Assembly (NCBI GenBank): GCA_033807775.1
Contig: CM066319.1
Coordinates: 137,876,983 to 137,940,982 of the forward strand
Direction: 5' to 3'
DNA: 64,000 nucleotides
From: Saussurea involucrata
Lineage: Eukaryota; Streptophyta; Magnoliopsida; Asterales; Asteraceae
Positions 21,404-33,089 of the stretch are shown piece after piece. Both the position numbers and the translations under genes were made by a program. Under the pieces are notes generated by a model. That model did not search any database and was not told where the DNA came from. It saw only the letters and a list, made by a program, of their open reading frames with translations. Every line of letters starts with the position of its first letter. Position 1 is the stretch's first letter.

Positions 21404-24400
21404 TTATCCTTCAAAGTTCAGCATTCCAAGCTCGCTGATGAGAAAGTTGAATCTTGTCTCATCAAGAGGTTTGGTAAATAAGTCAGCTAACTGATAATCA
21501 GTTGGGATAAAATGAAGTTCTATATCACCATTCATCACATGATCTCTGATAAAATGATATCTGATTTCTATATGTTTGGTCTTTGAATGTAGTACTGGAT
21601 TGTTTGCTATAGCGATGGCACTTGTGCTGTCGCAATAGATTGGAATTTTGGAGAGCTGAAGATCATAGTCTAGTAGCTGATTTCTCATCCACAAGACTTG
21701 AGAACAACAGCTTCCAGCAGCTACATATTTAGCTTCAGCTGTGGAAGTGGACACTGAATTTTGCTTTTTACTTGTCCAACTTACCAGCTTTCCACCCAGG
21801 AGCTGACATCCTCCTGTGGTGCTTTTCCTATCCGTTTTGCAACCTGCAAAATCACTATCTAAATAGGCGGTTAGATCAAATCCTGAATCTTTGGGATACC
21901 AAAGACCTAGATTCGTTGTACCCTTAAGATATCGAAAGATTCGCTTTACAGCTTTCATATGAGATATCTTAGGTTCGGCTTGATATCGTGCACACAAGCA
22001 TGTTGCAAACATAATATCGGGTCGGCTAGCTGTAAGATACAATAGTGAGCCGATCATCCCACGGTACAGCGTGACATTGACAGGAACACCCTTTGTGTCC
22101 TTATCAAGTGTCAGCGGTGGTGCCATAGGGGTTTTCATAGCTGAACTTTCAGTTAAGTCGAATTTCTTCAGCATATCTTTAACATATTTTCCCTGATTAA
22201 TGAAAGTTCCTTTTTCAGTTTGCTTAATCTGAAGACCAAGGAAATATGTTAGTTCACCCATCATGCTCATTTTATACTCATCTTTCATTCTCTCAGCGAA
22301 ACGAGTACAAAGCTCAAGGTTAGTAGAACCAAATATAATGTCATCAACATATATTTGAACTAGAATGATATGACCTTTCACTTTTCTAAAAAATAGCGTT
22401 TTGTCAATCTTACCTCGCTCAAATTTTTCAATATGGAGATAAGTGGAAAGAGTGTCATACCATGCACGTGGAGCTTGCTTCAAGCCATAAAGTGCCTTAT
22501 CCAGTTTATAAACATAATCTGGACGCTTAGGATCTGAGAATCCTGGAGGTTGTTCCACATACACTTCTTCATTCAGCTTTCCATTTAGAAACGCTGACTT
22601 GACATCCATCTGATGTACTTTGAAGTTCTTGTGTACAGCATATGCTAAGAATAGACGAATAGATTCAAGTCTTGCTACAGGAGCAAATGTTTCGTCATAA
22701 TCTATGCCTTCCTCTTGTCTGTATCCTTGAGCAACAAGATGAGCTTTGTTGCGGGTTACAGTACCATGTTCGTCCAACTTGTTTCGATAGACCCATTTAG
22801 TGCCTATCACAGCTTTGTCAGTTGGTCTTCGAACAAGTTTCCAAACTTTGTTTCTTTCAAATTCAGTCAGCTCTTCTTGCATGGCGCTGACCCAGTTTGG
22901 ATCTTTGAGGGCATCATCTACTTTCTTTGGTTCAGTTAGTGAAATAAAATTTACAAATAAACAAATATTACCTGCACTTCGTCGAGTCTGAATCCCAGTG
23001 TTTGGATCACCAAGAATTTGATCAATTGGGTGATTTATAGTCCATCGCTGAGCCGGAACGTGAGACGCTGACTCAATTTGAACTTGAGGAGCTGAAGATG
23101 AAGCTTCAGCGACGTCGGGAGTATTAGCCAAGAGAGGAATTGATGCAGTTGTCATTATATTCACTGATTGCTGAGAAGTAGATGGAAGGTCTGAGACATT
23201 TGGATCAACTGCAGGTATAGTGTTTATAGGAACAACTGAGACCCATGATGTTTCAGCTTCACTATTCTGCATGTTTGGAATGATAGTGGGACTATCATCT
23301 TCTACTGGTTGAGCATGAGGAGTGGGAAAATCTTCTGAATCACCAAGATGAGAAAACATCCATTGATTCAGTTCTTCTGTATCAGCGTTCGGTTTAGAGT
23401 TCGCTGAACGGGATTCGTCAAACGTGACGTGAATAGTTTCTTCCACAATTTGTCTTCTTCGATTGAAGACTCTAAAGGCTTTTGAAACTGAGGAGTATCC
23501 AAGAAAGATTCCATCATCAGCCTTAGGATCGAACTTTCCAAGAGCATCTCTATTGTTCAGTATGAAACACTGACATCCAAAGATGTGAAGAAAGCTGATT
23601 GAGGGCTTTCTCCCATGAAAAAGTTCATAGGCTGTTTTATTGAATCTTTTGACTATCAGCGACCTATTTTGCGTAAAACAAGCAGTGTTGACAGCTTCTG
23701 CCCAAAACTGAGTAGGCAGGTGAGAATCGCTGAGCATTGAACGTGCAGCTTCAATAATTGTTCTATTTCTTCTTTCAGCGACTCCATTTTGTTGCGGTGT
23801 TCTCACTGAAGAAAAGTTGTGAGAAATACCCTTACTCTCAAAGAAGGAATCAAGAGAACTGTTTTCGAATTCAGTTCCATGATCACTCCTTATTGAGTGA
23901 ACGGTCAGATTGTTCAGGGTTTCCATCTTCCGAACAAAGGTGATGAGTTCTTCAGGGGTGTCACTCTTAGAACGGAGAAACATTACCCAAGTGAAGCGAG
24001 AGAATTCATCAACTATGACCAGCGTATATTTCTTTCCAGCGATGGATTATTTGTTAACAGGGCCAAACAAATCCATATGGAGTAGTTGTAGAGGAGATGA
24101 CACTGAAGAAACTTGCTTTGATTTAAAGCTTGCTTTTGTCTGCTTCCCTTTTTCACACGATGAACATAACGACTCTTTGGCGTATGAATGCTGAGGTAGA
24201 CCAGTGACTAACTCTTTTGAAGAAAGAGTGTTCAGTGTCTTGAAATTTAGATGAGATAGCCTCTTATGCCATAGCCAGTTGACCTCAGATGAGGCCTTTG
24301 AGAAGAAACAGGAGTTCTCAGTGGTTGTTGAGTCCATGTTTATTACATAAACATTTTCCAAACGATAACCGCTGAGAGCTATCTTCTCCTTTTTGTCAGA

Positions 24401-24694
24401 GACAAAGCAGGATTCCTTAGTAAAGATTACTTTGTTATCCATGTCGCAAAGCTGACTAATGCTTAGAAGATTATGCTTTAGCCCTTCAACATATGCGACT
24501 CTTCTGAAGGAGGTTGTACCATTTGAAAGTACACCATACCCTCGGGTATGTCCTTTTCCATTTCCACCGAAAGTCACAGAGGGACCCTTCTCTTCCTTGT
24601 ATTCAGCGAGCAGGCTTTTCTTACCAGTCATGTGTCTAGAGCATCCGCTATCGAGATACCAGATACCCTTCTTAACCTGTAATACAAAGGAAGA
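21404..24694 (-). pseudogene. SIRE-type pol: protease, integrase, RT, RNase H
   Basis: One frame, in phase with gag, broken by a single TAA (24047-24049) where copy 2 has CAA. Order: protease WYLDSGCSRHMTG (24670s), GAG-pre-integrase LWHKRLSHLN with HHCC (LCSSCEKGK), and integrase core D in LLHMDLFGPV, D in IRSDHGTEFEN, E in NGVAERRNRT. Next comes RT with KWVYRNKLDEHG, MDVKSAFLNG, LYGLKQAPRAWYD and the catalytic IYVDDIIFGS. RNase H follows with YLDSDFAGCKTDRKSTTGG and STAEAKYVA, then KHIEIRYHFIRDHV. All catalytic motifs are intact, so only the one stop blocks the polyprotein. Cytoplasmic reverse transcription and nuclear integration are the known roles. Confidence 0.95.
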
Positions 24695-26409
24695 TTAGTT
24701 TTTCTTGGGTACCCACTTAACCATGTATACACGTTTGTCAGTGGAAGTAGTTGGAATGGAAGGTTCAGCAGTCTTCGCGGCATTTGAAGATTCAGCTTTG
24801 TCTTTCTTCACTTTGGTTAATTTTTTAACCTCAGTGGTAGAATTCACCTTGGCCTGATTTGCACCAGGGTTGGTCTTCTTTGCCTTGGGGGCAATCTTCA
24901 CCTTAGCTATCTTTTCAGCTTTGGTGGCTGTGGGGCACTTACTAGCAATATGATCAGTGAGTCCACAGTGATAACATTTCCTATAGCTGAAACTAGTTCT
25001 AGGACCATTTGTATGCTGAGCTTTTAATTTAGAATTAGAAGTACCAGCACCAAGTAAGCTATTTGCTTTAGAAATGGGACGAACATTCAGTTCTTCAGAT
25101 TTCTTACCAAGGACATCCAATCTGAGTCTAGGAGTATATCGCTGAATAAATCCAGATATCTGCTTCCTTGATCCAGAGGGATGAGCCACTGAAGCTTTAG
25201 AAGCATTCAGTTTTGGTACTAAGGTACCCTTATGAGGATTCTGGTAAATAACAATTCCTTTACCTTTGTCTTTACAGACAGAGGTAGGTTTTGAATAAAC
25301 CATTTTCTCCTTGCCTTTTGAGGAGGTAGGAGTTTCCTCAGGGATTGGTGTAATGGACGAGGAACACTGAGAAGATGAAGTATCAGCGACTGAGGATACG
25401 AACGTTCCAAATTTAAGCATTGAACGCTCAGTGGTTGGTTTTGAAGTTTCATATTTGTAACCCAAACCACGTTTATCACTCAGTGGAATTTGAGACTTTA
25501 TTATCTCAGTGATCTTTGTTGAAGAATTACACCATCCTTCAACAGTAGCTTTTTTAGCCTTTAATGCAGCGATAGCTTTTGCTCGTTCGATTTTGACTAG
25601 CTGATTTAAATATACTTGATCTTTAAAATATTCTTCAATTTTAGAAAGCTTTTCTATTTGAAGGTGGCAGTTTTTAAGCTTTTCAGCGAGATCAAGATTT
25701 TGGTTTTCAACCACAGTTTTGCCGTTCATGGCTTCGTATAAACTTCTAGTCAAGAGATCGATCTTACGGGGACTATCAGCTTCATCAATATTTGCAATAT
25801 TGGTAAAGAAAGAAGGTGATACCTGAATGGCAGATGTTGAAGTGGAGGGAATGTCTGATCTTTCTTCCTCTTCTTCAATCTTAGCCATGAGACATTGATT
25901 TGCTTCATCATCTTCAGAGTCAGATGATGATGCTTCTTCATCAGAAGCAGCCCAATCATAGTCAGCCATCAGGCCTTTGCCTTTCTTCTTAAAGCTTTTC
26001 AGCTTCGCATATTTTTCTTTCAGCTTTGAGTATTTGTCATCTTTATTCCTTGGAACAAAGGATTTCTTTGTAAAGGAAGGTAGACTTCGTCAGGAAGGGC
26101 CATGGATAGTATGGATCTGGCTTTTGTATCTATAGCCACTTTCTTCTTATCTTCGTCGGTCCACATGTGTATTTCCTTAGGAATCAGCCTTTCTGGAATA
26201 GCAGGTCTATTTGCAGTGGCTGGAACTGAAGGATCAATTGTTACAGGGATGTATGGGTCGTTTTCAAGATAGTAAGGCATAGTGGGGTCTACACCTTCTA
26301 AGAAGAGTGTCATCCTATTTTTCCATAAGTTGAAGTTGTCTCTGGAAAATCTAGGGGGTTTTGCAAGAGAACCATTGTCTATATAGTTTGTGTTTGTGTT
26401 GGTGGCCAT
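24695..26409 (-). pseudogene. SIRE-type gag with internal deletion
   Basis: The N-terminus (MATNTNTNYIDNGSLAKPPRFS, then DNFNLWKNRMTLFLEG) is the usual Copia Gag head. At LPDEVY the sequence jumps to LPLQRNPLFQG. Compared with copy 2 (57582-59982), about 0.6-0.7 kb is missing, removing the rest of the UBN2-type capsid domain and the first zinc knuckle (CFNCEKIGHFANEC in copy 2). The frame restarts at MADYDWAASDEEASSS (25969), with an acidic segment, a coiled region, and the second knuckle CYHCGLTDHIASKCP. It ends WVPKKN-TAA directly ahead of pol. The deletion should block assembly by this copy's own Gag. Confidence 0.9.
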
Positions 26410-26475
26410 TTTCAGATAATAGCAAGGAAGAGAAATATCTTAGATTAGATCTTGTTTATGAGATTAAACAAATCC

Positions 26476-26487
26476 GCTCTGATACCA
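26476..26487 (-). other. Primer binding site of SIRE copy 1
   Basis: TGGTATCAGAGC on the minus strand, two bases inside the 5' LTR end. It is complementary to the 3' end of initiator tRNA-Met, the usual Copia primer. Confidence 0.95.
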
Positions 26488-26489
26488 CT

Positions 26490-27455
26490 TGTTGGTCCCG
26501 AAGGCCTATACAAGTTTGTAGAAGGGGGGGGGGTTGAATACAAACACACAGATTTTACTTTTCTAAATTGTTTATTGATAAATCATTAACAATTTACAGC
26601 TTGTTGCGGAAACAAGATTAAGGATAAATCTAAATCTAAACAAGTTGGAACACTAAGGTTTCTTGCACTAAGAGAGATAAGGAAATTACTAATAATAACC
26701 TATCTTGAGATAAGAGATTGAACTTGTCCAGAGTTAGCAAGTTACTTCAAATGAAGTGAGTTCATCTCTTTATATACTGCATGCATTTAATGCAAGTCAG
26801 TATATACTTTACACGTGTCATCAGCTGGTTGGTTGCATGTCATTGACCTTGGTTGACAACCTTAGTAGCCGTATGGATGAACAGTGTAGTATCAAAGTGG
26901 TTGTACGATTTCAGATTTTCGGAGGTTCTTTTCTGACATTTCGTACGGAGTCGTGCAAGGGTGGATAAGACAAAAGTATTTTGTACGGAGGACTTCATGA
27001 TCAGCTTTCGTTGATTCAGCGATCTATCATTTCATATCAGCGAATGATAGAGTTCGGCGATAGCTGAAGTCTTGTACTTGATACTTCACGTTGAGTGGAC
27101 AAATCTGAGACTTCGCTGATCCGCATCAGTTCATTAGGAGACTTGTCGCTGGTTCTTGAGCTTGATCTTCGACTTCAGCGTAGAACCTTTGTTGACGTGA
27201 AACTTGTCTTCAGGGATCATAAGTAAACAACTAACTTATCAGCGATCATCATAATGACTGAACAGACTCAGAGCATTTATGGTGAACAGTTTCGCTGAAT
27301 GTTTAACTTAAAGAGCGAGAGTTCCTATCAGCGGTACTGGAAGATCTTAGTACTTATCAGCGATAGTGAAACTCCGATACATATTGTTTACTTACAATTT
27401 TCACTAAGTATTTCAGAGAGGGTCATTATCAAATCACTGAGGGTTTGGATCAACA
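26490..27455 (-). repeat. 5' LTR of SIRE-type copy 1
   Basis: 966 bp, near-identical to the 3' LTR. The G tract near its end is 10 long against 16 in the partner. TATA box TATATAAAG (minus strand) at about 26767-26778. It drives transcription leftward through gag and pol. Confidence 0.95.
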
Positions 27456-28211
27456 AGAAAAGAGGGCCAATGCAGCCCCAATCGAATAAAGAGGACCAAT
27501 GAAGTCCCAAAAAAAACAGTTATTTAGATAGCTTGACAACAGCTCAATAAGAGAGTCAAAGCGACTCTAGTAGTGATAAAGAGGGCCAAATGATAGAGCA
27601 CAAAGCTAGGAAGTTCAGAATTGCTAAAGTTTGACACGCCGAGGGTTTTTGTTCCTTTATACCCTTCGTTTCTTAGCCATAACCCTAGCCCTGTTACAAC
27701 CCCTGTAAAGACCTGGATGATCTTTTGGAAAATGTGATTAGCGTATACGACCACCCGTACTGATATTCCCTGTCTTGCTACTTGATTCCTTTCTGAGATC
27801 AATTTTTGGACATTTGTGCGTCTTTCATTAATGTTGTCATGTAATAATTGAGTATTCTTGTACCTAACTTCCTATACATGACAACATGTGCGACAACCTA
27901 GGTTCGAGCGAAATGAGAGAATCCCGTGAGGTAGGGTCGAGGCGAAATGTTTTCCCTAGTATGCCTGGACCTAGAACAACCTTAATGGAAACGGAGCAGT
28001 CACGAGTTCAACTTACAATGGAAGGTCATAGATCAAACGGAATAGGAATGAGGCGAGAGTGAGATAGGAATTCACGGGTATGGGAAATCACCAGTGCATT
28101 ACATGGTACCGATTGGGAGTTGTGCAGTTATTATAATTCACTGATATGTGCTTTTACTCTATTTTTATCGCTAATTTGCTTGGGGACAAGCAACGCTCGG
28201 TTTGGGGTTGT
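27456..28211 (+). other. Athila-like 3' non-coding region, second part
   Basis: Continuation of the Athila-like element after the SIRE insertion. No coding region. It ends in a polypurine tract, CTCGGTTTGGGGTTGT, directly before the 3' LTR; 'ttggggacaagcaa' precedes it. Confidence 0.8.
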
Positions 28212-29488
28212 TGATAACGCCACTTGTTGGCGTTATTTTCGGTCCTCAATCCAATGAGATTTGCTTGTGTTCTAGCAAAAAGGCGAGATTTTATGCGTTA
28301 TTTAGTGAAATGTGCAGGTTATTTAAAAGGAAGTAATCATCGAGAAAAGAAGATAAAAAGAGCCCAAAAAGAGCCAAAACGAAGCCTAACGGAAGCCCGA
28401 GATCCAAGCCCAAGACCCGCGCCCGAACCAGACCCAGATCCGCGAACCAGAAACCGACCCGCGCTCATCAGAAACACGCGCGACCTGCCACGCGACTTGC
28501 AAGTCGCGTAACCCTCTATTTCAGCCTTTTAGTTTGGCGTTTTTCTGGAAATTAGTCATTCTCGATACGACCCTGACACGACGAACGGCAGACGAGGAGG
28601 GGCGATTTCTGGAGACTTTTCACACCTTTTGGAGCCACGAGAGAGGATCAATCGAAGAGGAAGTCACGACGCAACGCGGATTAGAGCCGGGAAAAGGGAG
28701 TTTATCACTACATCTTTCACGTTCACGTTTATCATGTTTACATACAGTTTTTCATCCCTTTTTCTTGCGTTTTTGTCCCCCAACATCATGAACTAATCTT
28801 TAGATGTTGGGGGTTGGAATGAATTCGATTTAAGTGTACAAACATGTGATTAGCGACTTTTATCAGTTTTTCCTATATTAATGAAGAATGTGATTTGGAT
28901 TTTAATGCTTTTGTGAATTTGGCCAATTTACAATTGATTTGTTGTTTCTAATTAAGTTCGAGAGAATTAATTGTAACTAGAACTAGGAATCGCATGTCTA
29001 AGGTGAGAAAGGAGATAGAGATATTCTGAGTAAGCCTTAGTCCCATTAAAATCTTGAGTTTAATGTATTTTGAATTCCATAGGTGAGATCGAGAGATAGA
29101 CTTGTGTTTTTCAAGATAAAACCCGTAGTTGCTCGAAAGAGAACAACGGTGATTTTTACAAGATTGGGTATTCATTATACGGAATAACTGGTAACTGTTT
29201 TGAGTCAAGTGTTTGTATGCGAAAGTCTTAGGATTTCCAACCCTCAACTGTTTTCTCTATCAAAGTTTCTTAAGTTGTCTACTGTCTTGTGTTGATTTAG
29301 GTTGTTTGCAATCAATTAGTTTATAAACCAACCACTCAAATTCGATAGTTCAGTTAATAGAGTTTATAGTAATTGTGATACTTAGTTCCTAGTTCCTGTG
29401 GATTCGATACTCGTACTTCCGTACGTATTACTTGATTTCGACACCGTACACTTGCGGTTAGATTTAGGGGGGTGATACCCGCCTATCA
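28212..29488 (+). repeat. 3' LTR of the Athila-like element
   Basis: 1277 bp, TGATAACGCCAC to CGCCTATCA, followed by the TSD ATCAC. It differs from the 5' LTR by scattered substitutions and short indels (for example around 28365-28380, 28425-28445 and 28495), many more than separate the SIRE LTR pair. This makes the element older than its SIRE insertion, as the nesting requires. Confidence 0.95.
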
Positions 29489-29593
29489 ATCACCGACATT
29501 ATCACAAGACCAAGGTACTTTCCTTACCAAAGTTTTACTCTTTTACTTCAACAAGTATATATATACATATTTCCAAAAATCGGGGTGTTACTA

Positions 29594-29606
29594 TCCTTCC
29601 CTCCTT
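29594..29606 (-). other. Polypurine tract of the chromovirus
   Basis: AAGGAGGGAAGGA on the minus strand directly precedes the 3' LTR start. It fixes the LTR boundary and the minus orientation. Confidence 0.85.
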
Positions 29607-29634
29607 AGAAATATTTCGTCCTCAAAATCTTGAG

Positions 29635-30503
29635 TTAACTGAAAAGGTAAGGATATCGTCTCCTCATATCCTCTTCTGATACCCACGTCACGTTCGCACC
29701 TCGGTGGTTCTTCCATTGCACCTTGACCATAACTACTTCCTTGTGACGAATCCTCTTCGAATTTCTTTCCAAAATGGTCTCGGGTTCTTCTACATATCGG
29801 TTGTTGTCCACTCGTATTTCTGACAATGGTATGACACTTTTCTCTTCCGCCAAACATTTACGAAGATAACACACGTGAAAGGTAGGATGAATTCTATTCA
29901 TATCGGGTGGTAGCTCTAACTTGTAGGTTTGAAGTCCTATACGTTCAACAATAGTAAAGTGTTCGAAAAAATGGGGACTAAGTTTCCCGCACTTCCCAAA
30001 TCTAGTTATCCATTTCCATGATGATACCTTCAAAATTATTCGATCACCTACTTGAACTCTATCGGTCTTCTTTTCTTGTCGACATAACTCTTTTGGAGAT
30101 CTTGTGCCGTCTTCAACCGTTCCCGAAAACTCTTTACCTTATCCGCCGTTTCTTTCATGATTTTCGACCCCGTGAATTGCTTTTCTCCCACCTTAAGTGG
30201 AGCCGCGCCTAAACTCAAATGTTAACTATTGTTGTAGGCGAATTCTACCAATGGAAGATGAGAGTCCCAATTTCCCCTAAATTCGATAACACACACCCTT
30301 AACATGTCTTCTAATGTTTGGATGGTCCTCTTACTTTTCTCGTCTATTTGAGGATGATGTGTCGTGCTTAGTTTTATCTTCGTACCCAACTGCTTTTGAA
30401 AACAGTCCCAAAAGTGTGAAGTGAAACGACTATCACGATTAGACACAATAGACGACGATGCTCTGTGCCTTGAGACTACTTCATTTATATACAACTTGGC
30501 CAA
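29635..30503 (-). pseudogene. Chromovirus integrase C-terminal half and chromodomain
   Basis: The integrase piece (30503-30222) begins mid-domain at MAKLYINEVVSRH, with IVSNRDSRFTSHFW (second catalytic Asp). Where the family has SERTIQTLEDMLR it reads SKRTIQTLEDMLR, so the catalytic Glu is lost. It ends FAYNNS. A deletion and frame changes follow, then 30033-29635 holds the C-terminal domain (RIHPTFHVCYLRKCL) and a chromodomain, EEPETILERNSKRIR to WVSEEDMRRRYPYLF. This end is typical of Tekay/Del chromoviruses, whose chromodomain guides integration to heterochromatin. The gene is dead; gag, protease and RT are absent. Confidence 0.92.
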
Positions 30504-31215
30504 AATTCAACAATACTTGAGGAATATAATTTTGGAAGCATAAAAGTCGTTATCCACATTTATCACATCAAGTTTTTCAAGAGTTCTCAAACTCTAGTTT
30601 GACATAAGTTTTCCAAATCTTACCAATAAGTGTGAAAGAGTATTCATCACCATTTAACATCATAAAGATTCGTTTAAAACACATTTACTACAGAGTTTTT
30701 AGAAAGATTATCAAGAATTCCAAAACCCTAAAATCTCCAAAACCCTCCAAAATGAAGTTAAGTTTGCTAGATAAGAAATGTAGCAGCAAGAGAAGTTTAG
30801 GAGATTAAATCCACCATTTTGACATGTATAAATTTTGGTAAAGGAGAATGAACTCACGTAGTTAGGTTTTGTGCAAAAACCTAGAGATGGAGGAGGTACT
30901 TGATCTCCTAGTGATGTTACTCACACTTGAAAGCTTCAGTTTTAGGAGTTAATCCAACCTAGAAATGGGTTAAATTTTCAAGAACAAACCCTAAAGTGCC
31001 ATATATGAAGAGAGATAAAAAGGGTTTGGAAACCCTACCAAATCAGAGGACAATCACACCTAATATTAGTTCCAAAAGATAAATCTGTCAAAAACCCGAC
31101 TTTGGGCACTTTTTATACCCGGGCATAACTCTGCGACAATGCGCAATGATAGTGACCAGTGCCACAATCACTAGCATTATTGCCCGCTTCCAGTATGTAC
31201 CATCATAAACCAACC
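30504..31215 (-). repeat. 5' LTR of the chromovirus, distal piece
   Basis: Directly abuts the truncated integrase, so its junction is a deletion point. It matches the 3' LTR (about 6200-6562 plus 9563-9680) by its order of landmarks: a leader with 'aactcac', 'gaaaccct' blocks, then 'gcgacaatg' and 'gtgacNagtgcc' palindromic DNA. It continues at 37751 beyond the Tat-type insertion. Confidence 0.6.
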
Positions 31216-32424
31216 TAAGCTTCCCTTATGTTAACAAGAGTCATCAAGGCATATTGTTTTTGACATTGGGTATGCATATGGCTTTTTCTTTTGATTTCAA
31301 TGCTTTGCCTTTTTTCCACACACTCACTTTGTTCACTCAATGGCACAATTTTACTGCCATTCATCTCATATTGAGGAATAGTGTGGACTCATTGGTCTCT
31401 TTTAAAACTGTGGTGTCTATGACACATTTTTAAGCACAAGAGAGAGAGCATTTTCTCATGATGTTGAAACTTTTGAAGAGAAAGCATTTTGCTCATGAAG
31501 TAAATGTGAGGTTTGCCTTGTGATATATAAGACAAATCTTACCCCACCTCAAACTTGAAAGAGACAATGTCCCCATTGTCATATTATAAAGGAGGGTAAT
31601 TGAGGGCAACATGGCTGTTTGGGTGTTCTATGATGGCTTAATTGCCCATGATGACTCAACTTAACAGTTTGGTGGACTGTTTGGTAGGCTATGATGGCAA
31701 TTTACTCTTAAAGAACAAAGCATAAGATTACTGTGGCTATAAGATCAACTAAGCATGCAAAAAAAAAAAACACTTGTGATGAAACTGTGATACGTGCATA
31801 CATATTATGAGGGAAACAAATTCATAAAATCAGTACCCAACAAATTGAAACAGAAAAGCAAATATGAGAATGGGAAGAAACAAGACTCAAACACTACTAT
31901 CATGACTTAATGATTCAGACATAAACTGTCAAAAGACAGTTTCGAGACTCAATTCAGCAAATTATCCAAACCAATCAGATTTTTAGGTACTGATCATGGA
32001 ATAAGAACACACAAGACTCACAAGAACATTTTAAGACTCAAAAGCTGAAACCTCTAAATATATACATTATGACTAAAAACAGAAAAAATTAAAAGATGAT
32101 AGAACTTGTCCTACTCATGATGAGTAGGCGAAGAATCAGTTTGCCCTCCTCTTTGGATTGGAAAAGGTGGGAGGTTCTTCAAGAGTCTTGCATTTTATTG
32201 TCTCCAAGCTTGGTGTTTCTCTTTCCACTTATGGTTATATACTTTTCTCACCACTCATTTTACTACTTGATCACGACATAAAACATCAATTGCACAAATG
32301 GGCGAATGATTCATCACCTCACCAACAACATAACATGATTTTATGAAGTTTCCCAAGTCCTTGGATTGATCATCACGTCCCCTATTTAAAACAACTTGAA
32401 GATTTTCTACATAAATTTGTTGTA
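31216..32424 (-). other. Non-coding part of the Tat-type fragment
   Basis: No open frame with family similarity. It contains mixed A-rich and 'gagaga' stretches. By position it lies downstream of gag, where an autonomous element would carry pol. Confidence 0.5.
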
Positions 32425-33089
32425 GGGATATTATGGTATCTACAACAATATGTTTTTCTGCACAAGTTTAAAGTATGGGTTAATGACAATCTTGGCACTT
32501 TGTTGCACCTCTTCACTATTTTGAAGTGAAGAGGGGTTGCTCAAATGCTTAAGTGAATCCTTGTAACTCTCAATCTCTTGACTCATTTCCAAAGTATTAG
32601 CCTCACCCTCATCCTTACCAGTACACTCAGACTTTTCAATATCACTTGGCATAGGGATTTGGCTTTGTCTTTTATGCTCACTGATGATCTCTCCAGCACA
32701 AGTGTTATGTTAGTAACAACTCCTTGTATGTTCTGTAAGAAATCATTCATCAAAGTTTCAAGAGATTCGAATTTTTCAACTTGTTCTAAAGGGAGCGTAG
32801 GGGGTAAAAGTGAGTTGTTAGAATCATCCCCTTGAAAATTCCCAGAAAAATATACTTGTTCCTCCCAAGATTGGTCAAAAGTATTTAAGTAAGTGTTACT
32901 ACAATCTTGATAGGGATATTGATGATGTGAAAGTGCCATGACCTTGACCATTTAAAAACGAATTAGAATGATCCTCCCATGATTGAGTGAAACCAGTGAA
33001 GTGTGAGGTATCCCAATTATTATCTCCCATGAAATAATGGGATTCGGGGTTCGAAGGGAAACTGTATGAGAAATGATTTCCGCCATAGT
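32425..33089 (-). pseudogene. Tat-type gag C-terminal remnant
   Basis: Two overlapping frames (32951-32583 and 32652-32440) carry repeated FxQSWEE/D-type motifs (FDQSWEEQVYFSGNFQG; upstream, in translation, FTQSWEDHSNSFLNG). A helical stretch follows: LPLEQVEKFESLETLMNDFL. This alternation of SWE motifs and helices is what I associate with the post-capsid part of Tat/Ogre-like Gag proteins. Frameshifts break it, and the solo LTR inserted at 33089/35645 cuts its upstream part. Confidence 0.5.

Larger units (their letters stand above)
15114..27455 (-). mobile_element. SIRE/Maximus-type Ty1/Copia element, copy 1, TSD AGAAA
   Basis: Complete 12.3-kb element on the minus strand with two LTRs (26490-27455 as 5', 15114-16085 as 3'). 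It has a tRNA-Met PBS, gag, pol (protease-integrase-RT-RNase H) and a long third ORF region, with a polypurine tract next to the 3' LTR. Exact TSDs AGAAA flank it (15109-15113 and 27456-27460), inside the Athila-like element. The paired LTRs differ at only a handful of sites plus a G-tract length, so the insertion is recent. The order gag-pol-extra ORF and the RT sequence place it with SIRE-like Copia elements. Confidence 0.96.
9909..29488 (+). mobile_element. Athila-like Ty3/Gypsy element, non-autonomous, TSD ATCAC
   Basis: Complete element with two LTRs that start TGATAACGCCAC and end CCCGCCTATCA, a PBS TGGCGCCGTTGCCGGGGA, a gag-protease ORF region and a long 3' non-coding part. Exact 5-bp TSDs ATCAC flank it (9904-9908 and 29489-29493). 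There is no RT, RNase H or integrase between the protease end (13639) and the 3' LTR other than in the SIRE element inserted at 15114-27455. It therefore depends on proteins from a relative. It lies inside the 3' LTR of the chromovirus. Confidence 0.95.
4367..29593 (-). repeat. 3' LTR of the chromovirus, split by three insertions
   Basis: Own sequence lies at 4367-5178, 5849-6562, 9563-9908 and 29489-29593, about 2 kb in all. Removal of the hAT MITE, the solo LTR and the Athila-like element, each with its TSD, restores one continuous LTR. The palindrome-rich stretch 9600-9810 (gcgaNagtgac / gtcac-like blocks) matches the 5' LTR pieces near 31130-31200 and 37760-37900. The left terminus reads TGTAATACCC. 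Confidence 0.75.
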
